Shown here: in pieces, positions 1 to 5,591 of the stretch
How positions within the stretch are numbered: the first letter of the stretch is position 1
Layout: each line of letters begins with the position of its first letter
Assembly: GCA_903856995.1 (NCBI GenBank)
Contig: CAIODK010000332.1
Location: forward strand, 1 to 11,690
Length of the DNA: 11,690 nt
Direction of reading: 5' to 3'
Origin: an uncultured Burkholderiales bacterium
GTDB lineage: Bacteria; Pseudomonadota; Gammaproteobacteria; Burkholderiales; Burkholderiaceae_C
Notes under the pieces: generated by a model
The model's input: only the letters and a program-made list of their open reading frames with translations
The model's database searches: none
What the model was told of the DNA's origin: nothing
Position numbers and translations under genes: made by a program

Positions 1-366
1 CGCAGTGCCTTCGCGGCCCACCGATGCGCCAAACAAATGCGACAGCACGGTGCCGCCCAACACCAAGGGGGCCATGCGCAAGGGCACTACTTTTTTGGGA
101 TCGTGAATTTCGTCAATCAGCAAGTTGTTGCCGGCTTCGACATGCTGGCCAAACTTGAGATACAGCCAACCCACACAAAAGCCCACGGCTGGCAAACCCC
201 AGATGAGCCAACGGTTGGCTTCGCGGGTATGGGTCGCCCAATCGAGCGCGAAAAGAAAAAGTGCGGAGGCAGAGCCTGCGAGGGCGGCGATCAGAGTCGC
301 TAAAGCGGCCCACTTCGCTACATAGCGAAACAAAGCCATCGTGAAAGATCGTTCAAGATGCACCAT
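1..366 (-). CDS. CLC-family anion channel/antiporter, partial (N-terminal 122 aa); probably the fluoride-type branch
   Basis: Integral inner-membrane anion transporter of the ClC (EriC) family; the rest of the gene lies beyond the left edge of the window. Seen: a hydrophobic helix at about residues 18-42, a second at about 53-70, and the hallmark GREGT near the cut end (117-121), whose glutamate (E119) corresponds to the gating/proton glutamate of CLC proteins. The stretch EAGNNLLIDEIHDP (77-90) lies where chloride-type CLCs carry GSGIP. Asparagine or methionine in place of the chloride-binding serine is known for CLC-F fluoride/proton antiporters, so fluoride export is inferred. Start: ATG at 366 has a GAGGG Shine-Dalgarno six bases upstream. 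An in-frame ATG at 339 lacks one and would remove nine residues. It lies downstream of the tRNA-Ser terminator. The short gap holds no recognisable fluoride riboswitch. Family assignment is confident; the substrate is tentative. Confidence 0.85.
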   Translation of the reverse strand, partial: MVHLERSFTMALFRYVAKWAALATLIAALAGSASALFLFALDWATHTREANRWLIWGLPAVGFCVGWLYLKFGQHVEAGNNLLIDEIHDPKKVVPLRMAPLVLGGTVLSHLFGASVGREGTA

Positions 367-398
367 CTGTTGCCCTCAAAAGACTGACGTCCGAACAT

Positions 399-431
399 AA
401 AAAAAGCCGATCGATACGAACGGCTTTTTTA
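399..431 (-). terminator. Intrinsic terminator after tRNA-Ser
   Basis: A ten-pair stem (400-409 with 421-430) has a GCCG/CGGC core flanked by A and T runs. An A-A mismatch and a further TCG/CGA pairing close an ATA loop. Read on the minus strand it follows the tRNA 3' end by five bases and ends in a run of seven T, so it should end the fkpB-ispH-serS-lipoprotein-tRNA transcript. The matching A run means it could also work in the plus direction, but no plus-strand gene arrives from the left. Confidence 0.88.
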
Positions 432-435
432 GGCT

Positions 436-525
436 TGGCGGAGAAGGAGGGATTCGAACCCTCGGTAGGGTCGCCCCTACGCTTGATTTCGAGTCAAGTA
501 CATTCGACCACTCTGCCACTTCTCC
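436..525 (-). tRNA. tRNA-Ser(CGA)
   Basis: Full cloverleaf on the minus strand, 90 nt including an encoded 3' CCA (436-438). The acceptor arm GGAGAAG pairs with CTTCTCC. The anticodon stem CTTGA/TCAAG encloses the loop CTCGAAA with anticodon CGA, which reads UCG serine codons. The long variable arm typical of class II tRNAs is present, and the T arm contains GGTTCGAATCC. It lies 34 bases downstream of the lipoprotein stop and in the same direction as serS, so it may be co-transcribed with the synthetase that charges it. A TAGAAT hexamer at 554-559 could be a private -10 box, but the nearest -35-like TTGGCG is only 14 bases away, so that is weak. Confidence 0.97.
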
Positions 526-559
526 TGATTCGGTGTCGTTTGTCGAAGCCGCAATTCTA

Positions 560-1042
560 TCAGGGGCGCCGTGCGCCAACGCCGCCTAGGGGTTGCACCA
601 CAACACCCGCACCCGAAGGTGCGCCGCCAGTGCTGCCCACGGGGCTGACGGTCATCGAAGCCCATGCGCCGCTGAACATCCCGCTGTCGTCGATCTCGAT
701 GGTGGCTGCTCGGTCCGCACGGGTGAACACCAACAAGCTTTTCTTGCCACGCACGGAGGCAATCATGGTCCAGCCTTGGCGGGGCAACTGTTCGGCAAAG
801 AAGTTGTAGCTGCTGTTGGCATCGTTGGGCAACTCAAACACAGCGCGGCCTAGCCAGCCCTCGCCGATGCCAAAAATCAAAGACTCACTGGTGCGCAGTT
901 TGGTGCCCACAGGCAAAGGCATGCGTCCGAGTTGCTCCATGGTGGGACGTTGACCATTGTTGTCGGCATTGGTTTCCGAGCTGGACATCGTTCCGCAAGC
1001 GCTGAGCAGCGCTGCGGCCAACAACATCAGTAAATATTTCAT
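560..1042 (-). CDS. Putative lipoprotein of unknown function (160 aa), downstream of serS
   Basis: Seen: a type II signal peptide (MKYLLMLLAAALLSAC) with lipobox LSAC and lipidated cysteine C16. A polar linker rich in S, N and T follows (17-33), then a compact domain at about 45-120. The tail (135-160) is rich in Gly, Pro and Val. The segment around 78-92 (YNFFAEQLPRQGW) followed by a basic strand resembles small alpha/beta lipoprotein domains, but I cannot name the family. The residue after the cysteine is Gly, so the Lol rule does not force inner-membrane retention. The start at 1042 is chosen because the lipoprotein signal begins there and GAGG sits five bases upstream. It is one base after the serS stop, so the two are translationally coupled. 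A longer reading from 1111 would overlap serS and bury the signal peptide. Confidence 0.8.
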   Translation of the reverse strand: MKYLLMLLAAALLSACGTMSSSETNADNNGQRPTMEQLGRMPLPVGTKLRTSESLIFGIGEGWLGRAVFELPNDANSSYNFFAEQLPRQGWTMIASVRGKKSLLVFTRADRAATIEIDDSGMFSGAWASMTVSPVGSTGGAPSGAGVVVQPLGGVGARRP

Positions 1043-1043
1043 A

Positions 1044-2366
1044 TCAACCTCGCAATTCGACCACGCCACCCATGTAAGGCCGCAAGGCCTCAGGCACACA
1101 AATACTACCATCGGCTTGTTGGTAGTTTTCCAGCACAGCCACCAAGGTGCGACCCACGGCGAGCCCTGAGCCGTTCAAGGTGTGCACCAGTTCGTTCTTG
1201 CCTTGGGCATTTTTGAATCGCGCTTGCAAACGACGGGCTTGAAAGGCTTCGCAATTCGATACCGAGCTGATTTCGCGGTAAGTGTTTTGCGCGGGCAGCC
1301 ACACTTCGAGGTCGTGCGTCTTGGTCGCGCCGAAGCCCATATCGCCGGTACACAACAACATCACGCGGTAAGGCAGGCCCAGCTTTTGCAACACGGCTTC
1401 GGCGTGGCCTGTCATTTCTTCCAAGGTCTCGGCGCTCTTGTCGGGGTGCACGATTTGCACCATCTCGACTTTGTCGAACTGATGCTGGCGAATCAAGCCA
1501 CGCGTGTCGCGGCCTGCGCTGCCCGCCTCGGAGCGGAAGCATGGTGTGTGTGCGGTCAGCTTGATAGGCAACTCGTTTTCAGCCACGACCACGTCGCGCA
1601 CAAAGTTGGTCAACGGCACTTCGCTGGTGGGGATGAGGTACAGCGCCGTGCTTTCACTGGTGGCCTCGCCTTCTTGACCTCCCTTGTTGGCGGCAAACAA
1701 GTCTTCTTCAAACTTGGGCAACTGGCCTGTGCCCTTCAAGCTCTCCGCATTCACGATGTACGGCGTGTAGCACTCGGTGTAACCGTGCTCTTGGGTTTGT
1801 ACGTCGAGCATGAACTGCGCCAGCGCACGGTGCATGCGTGCAATTTGACCCTTCATCACGGTGAAGCGTGAGCCAGAGAGCTTGACGCCCATTTCAAAGT
1901 CCAGGCCCAATGGTTCACCCAAGTCCACATGGTCTTTGGGCTCAAAGCCCAAAGGCACGGGGTCTGTGCCAGTAGGGCTCCAGCGGCGCAACACCACGTT
2001 GCCATGTTCGTCTTCGCCGACAGGCACGCTGTCGTGCGGCAGGTTGGGCACAGCGAGCAACAAGGCTTGCAGCTCAGCCTGTAAACCATCGAGGCGCACA
2101 GCGGAGGTATCGAGTTCAGTTTTGATGTCGGCCACTTGCGTCATCACGCCATCGGCGTTCTCGCCTTTGGCTTTGAGCATGCCGATTTGTTTCGACAGCG
2201 CATTGCGGCTGGCTTGCAGCTCTTCGGTGCGGGTTTGCAGCGTCTTGCGATCGGCTTCGAGCGCTTGGTACGCCGCCACGTTCAAAAACGCCTGTGGGGT
2301 TTTACGGGTTTCGAGTTTGGCAATGACGCTTGGCAAATCGCGGCGCAGCTGGTTGATATCGAGCAT
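1044..2366 (-). CDS. serS: Serine--tRNA ligase (SerRS)
   Basis: Cytoplasmic class II synthetase that activates serine and loads it onto tRNA-Ser and tRNA-Sec. The length of 440 aa is normal. Seen: an N-terminal arm (about 30-105) of two long charged helices forming the coiled coil that grips the long variable arm of tRNA-Ser. Motif 1 lies around GYTECYTP (195-202), a serine-binding TSE at 247-249, motif 2 from FRSEAGSAGRDTRG (277-290) on to HQF, and motif 3 from GLAVGRTLVAVLENYQ (401-416). All expected catalytic elements are intact. It starts 15 bases after the ispH stop, with AGGA nine bases upstream of the ATG as a modest ribosome site. The downstream lipoprotein starts one base after its stop, and tRNA-Ser(CGA) lies further downstream in the same unit. 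Confidence 0.98.
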   Translation of the reverse strand: MLDINQLRRDLPSVIAKLETRKTPQAFLNVAAYQALEADRKTLQTRTEELQASRNALSKQIGMLKAKGENADGVMTQVADIKTELDTSAVRLDGLQAELQALLLAVPNLPHDSVPVGEDEHGNVVLRRWSPTGTDPVPLGFEPKDHVDLGEPLGLDFEMGVKLSGSRFTVMKGQIARMHRALAQFMLDVQTQEHGYTECYTPYIVNAESLKGTGQLPKFEEDLFAANKGGQEGEATSESTALYLIPTSEVPLTNFVRDVVVAENELPIKLTAHTPCFRSEAGSAGRDTRGLIRQHQFDKVEMVQIVHPDKSAETLEEMTGHAEAVLQKLGLPYRVMLLCTGDMGFGATKTHDLEVWLPAQNTYREISSVSNCEAFQARRLQARFKNAQGKNELVHTLNGSGLAVGRTLVAVLENYQQADGSICVPEALRPYMGGVVELRG

Positions 2367-2389
2367 TTACTTCAGTCCTATTACTTCAG
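2367..2389. repeat. 9-bp direct repeat at the ispH-serS junction
   Basis: TTACTTCAG occurs at 2367-2375 and again at 2381-2389. On the minus strand the copy at 2381-2389 encodes the last two ispH codons plus the stop (Leu-Lys-stop), and the other copy lies immediately before the serS start codon. It looks like a small tandem duplication of the ispH end. A regulatory role is not evident. Confidence 0.6.
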
Positions 2390-3316
2390 CCCTTTTGGGA
2401 GCGGGAATTTGATGGTTTCTTCAACCCCATCGAGGGTTCGTACAGACACGGCGCCAAAGGCGCGCATGCGGGCAATGACTTGTTGCACCAAGATGTCGGG
2501 GGCGGATGCGCCCGCGGTTAAACCAACGCAACTTTTGCCAACGAACCATTCTTCTTGGAGTTCGTCAGCGCTGTCGACCATGTAGCTCTGCGCGCCGGAG
2601 CGCTGGGCCACATCACGCAGGCGGTTGCTGTTAGAGCTGGTGGGACTGCCCACCACGATGACCAACTCCACCTCGCGACTCAGCACCTTGACCGCGTCTT
2701 GGCGGTTCTGGGTGGCGTAGCAAATGTCTTGCATCTTGGGTTTGCGAATGTTAGGGAAGCGCGCCACAACCGCATCGGTGATGACGGCGGCATCGTCCAC
2801 ACTGAGCGTGGTTTGTGTCACCACCGCCAAGCGCTCGGTTTGTTTGGGTTTCACGTGGGCGACATCGGCCACGTCTTCCACCAAATAAATACCGTCGAGC
2901 AACTGGCCCATCGTGCCTTCGACTTCGGGGTGGCCTTTGTGGCCAATCATGATGAACTCAAAGCCCTCTTTGTGCAGCTTGGCCACTTCAACGTGGACTT
3001 TCGTCACCAAAGGGCAAGTGGCGTCAAACACGGTGAAGCCGCGGCGAGTGGCCTCTTCTTCGACAGACTTAGGCACGCCGTGGGCGCTGAACACCAAGGT
3101 TGCACCCGGCGGCACGTCGTTCAAATCTTCAATAAAAATTGCGCCGCGCTGCTTGAGATCGTCCACCACATACGTGTTGTGCACGATTTCATGACGCACA
3201 TACACGGGTGCGCCAAATTTTTCTAAGGCACGGTCCACGATGTCAATGGCGCGGTCCACCCCAGCGCAAAACCCACGGGGCTCGGCCAGCACGATTTCTT
3301 GAAAACTGTTAGTCAT
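2381..3316 (-). CDS. ispH: 4-hydroxy-3-methylbut-2-enyl diphosphate reductase
   Basis: Last step of the MEP (non-mevalonate) isoprenoid pathway: reduces HMBPP to IPP and DMAPP using a [4Fe-4S] cluster, in the cytoplasm. 311 aa, normal length. Seen: the three cluster cysteines C17 (GFCAG), C101 (DATCPLV) and C199 (CYATQNRQ). Substrate-pocket histidines H46 (EIVHN), H79 (SAHG) and H129 are present, and the catalytic glutamate E131 sits in HPEVEG. VVGSPTSSNSNRL (221-233) is the conserved diphosphate-binding stretch. It begins five bases after the fkpB stop and ends 15 bases before serS. The fkpB-ispH pairing is also the order in E. coli (fkpB, formerly slpA, upstream of ispH). Nothing in the protein looks unusual. 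Confidence 0.98.
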   Translation of the reverse strand: MTNSFQEIVLAEPRGFCAGVDRAIDIVDRALEKFGAPVYVRHEIVHNTYVVDDLKQRGAIFIEDLNDVPPGATLVFSAHGVPKSVEEEATRRGFTVFDATCPLVTKVHVEVAKLHKEGFEFIMIGHKGHPEVEGTMGQLLDGIYLVEDVADVAHVKPKQTERLAVVTQTTLSVDDAAVITDAVVARFPNIRKPKMQDICYATQNRQDAVKVLSREVELVIVVGSPTSSNSNRLRDVAQRSGAQSYMVDSADELQEEWFVGKSCVGLTAGASAPDILVQQVIARMRAFGAVSVRTLDGVEETIKFPLPKGLK

Positions 3317-3321
3317 GTGAT

Positions 3322-3780
3322 TTACAAAATACCAATGATTTGCACTTCAAACGTCACGGGTTGGTTGGCTAGGGGGTGGTTGAAGTCAAACAGCAGCGAG
3401 TCTTGCGTCACTTGCTGCACCGATCCGGCGAATGAGCCTTGGCCATTGGGCGCGGGGAACTGCACCACATCGCCCACGTTGTACTGTTCATCAGGGTCAC
3501 CCATTTCTTTAAGCAGCGTCTTGCTCACCCACTGCTGCATGTCGGGGTTGCGTTCGCCAAAGGCCAAGCCTGCGGCCAGTTCAAAGGTGGTGCGCGTGCC
3601 TTCAGTCAACCCCAACAAACGTTGCTCCAACGCAGGCGACAACACGCCCGACCCCAACGACAGGGTGGCGGGTTTGTCGTTGAAGGTGTTGATAACGTCG
3701 CCTTGCGGTCCCGAAAGCCGATAGTGCAGCGTTAAAAAAGAATCGGGGCCGATGGTAGGGTGAGCTTGGGATGCAGTCAT
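3322..3780 (-). CDS. fkpB: FKBP-type peptidyl-prolyl cis-trans isomerase, SlpA/FkpB type
   Basis: Cytoplasmic prolyl isomerase and chaperone of the SlpA class; 152 aa, close to E. coli FkpB. Seen: an N-terminal FKBP strand set (about 13-75) with LHYRLSG, the LSLGSGVLSPALEQRLLGL segment (40-58) and GLAFGERNPD (71-80). An inserted-in-flap chaperone domain follows (about 76-127). The FKBP fold returns with DFNHPLANQPVTFEVQI (132-148), which is diagnostic for the SlpA type. The ORF remains open to 4008, but residues before 3780 would overlap radC and show no FKBP similarity, so the ATG at 3780 is chosen. A weak GAGAG precedes it. It is the first gene of the left minus-strand unit, with ispH five bases downstream. 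Confidence 0.95.
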   Translation of the reverse strand: MTASQAHPTIGPDSFLTLHYRLSGPQGDVINTFNDKPATLSLGSGVLSPALEQRLLGLTEGTRTTFELAAGLAFGERNPDMQQWVSKTLLKEMGDPDEQYNVGDVVQFPAPNGQGSFAGSVQQVTQDSLLFDFNHPLANQPVTFEVQIIGIL

Positions 3781-3804
3781 GGGACTCTCTGTGATGAACC
3801 GCCT

Positions 3805-3832
3805 ATTGTAGAAAGCTCCAAGGAGGAACCAA
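3805..3832 (-). promoter_or_regulatory. Candidate sigma-70 promoter for fkpB-ispH-serS
   Basis: On the minus strand TTGGTT (3827-3832) and TACAAT (3805-3810) are separated by 16 bases, a good match to the vegetative consensus. This would place the transcript start near 3798, with a leader of about 18 bases before the fkpB ATG. The -35 box lies between the radC ribosome site and the radC ATG, so polymerase binding here shares bases with the radC leader. No equally good promoter pointing toward radC is visible. Confidence 0.45.
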
Positions 3833-4522
3833 ATGACCGAACCGCTGTCGATTCTGCACTTGCCCGCAGAGATGCGCCCCCGCGAAAAGTTGCTCAAACA
3901 CGGGGCTTCAGCGCTGACCGACACCGAACTGCTGGCTTTATTCCTACGGACCGGCATCAAGGGTAAAAACGTCTTTGTGATGGCCCAAGAGCTGCTGGAG
4001 CGCTTCAAGGGCTTTGCTGGGCTGATTCACGCCAGCGCATCAGAGCTAAAAACCTTCAAAGGCATGGGAGGGGACGCCAAACGTTCTCAGCTGGTGGCGG
4101 TGCTGGAGATGGCGCGCCGTGCGCTGACCCAAGAATTAACCGAAACAACGGTGATGAATTCGCCCAATGCGGTGAAACAATACCTACAACTCGAACTCGC
4201 CCAGCTCAAACACGAGGTATTTGCCGTTTTGTTCCTTGATGCCCACAACCGCCTGCTGTCTTACCAGCCCATGTTTCGCGGCTCGCTGTCGCAAACCATG
4301 GTCTATCCCCGTGAGGTGGCCAAGACCGCGTTAGCCCTCGGTGCTGACGGCGTGGTGCTGGCCCACAACCATCCGGGCGGCACGGTCAACCCTTCACAAG
4401 CCGACATGAAACTTACCCGCACCCTGCAAGATGCACTGGCCTTGATTGACGTGACCGTGCGCGACCACGTCATCGTGGCGCAGGGCAAGTATTTGTCGAT
4501 GGCAGAAGAGGGCTTGCTGTGA
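3833..4522 (+). CDS. radC: RadC family JAMM/MPN-domain protein
   Basis: 229 aa, usual length for the RadC/UPF0758 family. Seen: an N-terminal helical region with helix-hairpin-helix character (about 20-100, including FKGMGGDAKRSQLVAVLEMARRA). The C-terminal MPN domain has a full metal site: E128 (HEVF), H178 and H180 in HNHPGG, S188 and D191. That is the HxH-x7-S-x2-D pattern of zinc-dependent JAMM peptidases. The name comes from an old repair phenotype later shown not to map to this gene in E. coli, so the substrate is unknown. The metal residues imply hydrolase chemistry. Start supported by AAGGAGG (3820-3826) six bases upstream. It is divergent from fkpB with only 52 bases between them, and shares GTGA with the next gene. 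Confidence 0.96.
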   Translation: MTEPLSILHLPAEMRPREKLLKHGASALTDTELLALFLRTGIKGKNVFVMAQELLERFKGFAGLIHASASELKTFKGMGGDAKRSQLVAVLEMARRALTQELTETTVMNSPNAVKQYLQLELAQLKHEVFAVLFLDAHNRLLSYQPMFRGSLSQTMVYPREVAKTALALGADGVVLAHNHPGGTVNPSQADMKLTRTLQDALALIDVTVRDHVIVAQGKYLSMAEEGLL

Positions 4523-5160
4523 AAGCCAAATCGCTGCAAGACTTGGGCGCCATCCGACAACAGGTGAACGACGCGGCCGTGGCCGCGGCAGCCGCTGAAG
4601 CAGCGCGACGCGAAGCGGCGCTGCGTGCCGAGGCGGAGCGCAACATGTTCACGCGCGCCATAGGTACGGTCAAACCCATCGCGGCCAAAGAGCGTGTGTT
4701 CATCACGCCGCCCCGCCCCGCCGCTCGCCCGCTGCAACAAGACCTAGACGACAAAGCTGCGTTGAGCGAGAGCATGAGTGATGAGTTTGATGTGAGCACC
4801 CTGCTCGACGTGGACGACCAATTGAGCTTCAGACGGCCCGGCATCAGCACAGACGTGACGCGCAAACTGCGTAAAGGCGAATGGAGCCTGCAAGGCCAAC
4901 TCGACCTGCACGGTCTGCGCAGCGACGAAGCGCGCGAAGCACTCGGTCAATTTGTGCGCGACGCCAAACGCATGGGCTGGCGATGCGTGCGCGTGGTGCA
5001 CGGCAAAGGCTTGGGCTCTCCCGGCAAAGAGCCGGTGCTCAAGAGCAAAGTACAGCGCTGGTTGGTACAAAAAACGGAGGTGCTGGCCTTTGTGCAGGCC
5101 AAACCTTCGGATGGGGGCGCGGGGGCGTTGGTGGTGTTGTTTGGGCCCAGCAACCTCTAA
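4519..5160 (+). CDS. Smr (small MutS-related) domain protein, SmrB-like
   Basis: 213 aa. Seen: an alanine-rich, charged N-terminal helix (about 17-43), a variable linker, then SFRRPGIS...KLRKGEW (103-122) and the C-terminal Smr domain with LDLHGL (128-133) and HGKG (161-164). The order of a basic RRPG/KLRRG-like segment directly before DLHGL matches E. coli SmrB, which cleaves mRNA at collided ribosomes. The DxH pair D129/H131 and the HGKG loop expected for nuclease activity are present. Other Smr proteins act on DNA, so the substrate is inferred. The start is GTG at 4519, overlapping the radC TGA as GTGA, with AGAGGG six bases upstream, so translation is probably coupled. It ends 12 bases from the convergent globin gene. 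Confidence 0.93.
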   Translation: MKAKSLQDLGAIRQQVNDAAVAAAAAEAARREAALRAEAERNMFTRAIGTVKPIAAKERVFITPPRPAARPLQQDLDDKAALSESMSDEFDVSTLLDVDDQLSFRRPGISTDVTRKLRKGEWSLQGQLDLHGLRSDEAREALGQFVRDAKRMGWRCVRVVHGKGLGSPGKEPVLKSKVQRWLVQKTEVLAFVQAKPSDGGAGALVVLFGPSNL

Positions 5161-5166
5161 CAACAC
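5134..5166. other. Hairpin between convergent genes, possible weak terminator
   Basis: GTGTTGTT (5134-5141) pairs perfectly with AACAACAC (5159-5166) across a 17-base loop that contains the palindrome TGGGCCCA. It straddles the smr stop codon and lies close to the globin stop on the other strand. There is no T run on either side, so it is not a standard intrinsic terminator. No better terminator is visible between the two gene ends. Confidence 0.3.
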
Positions 5167-5172
5167 GCCGAC

Positions 5173-5577
5173 TTAAACGCCTTTGTTACGCATCCAATCG
5201 GCTGTCTGAAAAAAGCTAGCCTTCAACCGCGTGCGCAAATCTTCAGGCACATCCGTTTCGCCCATGGCTTGGTCCATACAGGCCACCCATTGGTCGCGCT
5301 CTTTGATGCCAATTGAGAAAGGCATGTGGCGCATGCGCAAGCGCGGATGGCCATGCTTTTCCACGTAATAGTCTGGCCCGCCCAACCAGCCGCACAAGAA
5401 CATGAACAGGCGTTCACGCGCATTGGCTAACTCGGGGCCGTGCGCGGCACGTAGCTCGGTGTAGCTCGGCTCTAAATCCATCAAGTCATAAAAGCGATCG
5501 ACCAAAGCGCGTACGCGAGCTTCGCCGCCTATCCATTCAAACGGGGTGTCAAAAGGTTGTTTTTCTTCGATTTGCAT
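5173..5577 (-). CDS. Group II truncated haemoglobin (trHbO type)
   Basis: 134-aa single-domain haem protein of the 2-over-2 globin fold. Seen: helix B with FYDLM (Y30 as the likely B10 residue), the group II stretch LCGWLGGPDYYVEKHGHPRLRMRH (61-84) with proximal haem-binding histidine H84 and PFSIG after it, and RDQWVACM with W97 at position G8, the distal tryptophan typical of group II. Bacillus subtilis YjbI has the same block. Known activities in the family include tight oxygen binding, peroxidase-like chemistry and reactions with nitric oxide or hydrogen sulfide; which applies here cannot be read from sequence. The start at 5577 is chosen because the globin similarity begins there, but no clear Shine-Dalgarno precedes it. 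It lies 14 bases after the permease stop, so it is probably the last gene of that unit. Confidence 0.95.
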   Translation of the reverse strand: MQIEEKQPFDTPFEWIGGEARVRALVDRFYDLMDLEPSYTELRAAHGPELANARERLFMFLCGWLGGPDYYVEKHGHPRLRMRHMPFSIGIKERDQWVACMDQAMGETDVPEDLRTRLKASFFQTADWMRNKGV

Positions 5578-5591
5578 GCATCGATTGTCAG

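Noticed and set aside
367..435. Search for a fluoride riboswitch upstream of the CLC gene
   Set aside because: The gap is occupied by the tRNA terminator plus about 30 bases. None of the conserved riboswitch segments are visible.
435..809. Plus-strand reading frame of 124 codons beginning MAEKEGFEPS
   Set aside because: The EGFEPS start is the well-known artefact of translating across a tRNA-Ser on the wrong strand. The rest is antisense to the lipoprotein gene, with no ribosome site.
1182..1871. Plus-strand reading frame of 229 codons antisense to serS
   Set aside because: Shadow of a G+C-rich gene. Composition is rich in His, Gln and Arg and no domain is visible, while serS on the other strand is complete and unambiguous.
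2555..3226. Plus-strand reading frame of 223 codons antisense to ispH
   Set aside because: His-rich shadow frame opposite an intact ispH, with no start signals or recognisable motif.
3781..4008. Possible 76-residue N-terminal extension of the FkpB protein
   Set aside because: It overlaps radC in the opposite direction and shows no FKBP similarity. The 152-aa form matches the family length.
5567..5584. Short inverted repeat (TCGAT/ATCGA) around the globin start codon, considered as an operator or translation hairpin
   Set aside because: Only five pairs with an eight-base loop and no conserved regulator motif, so likely chance.
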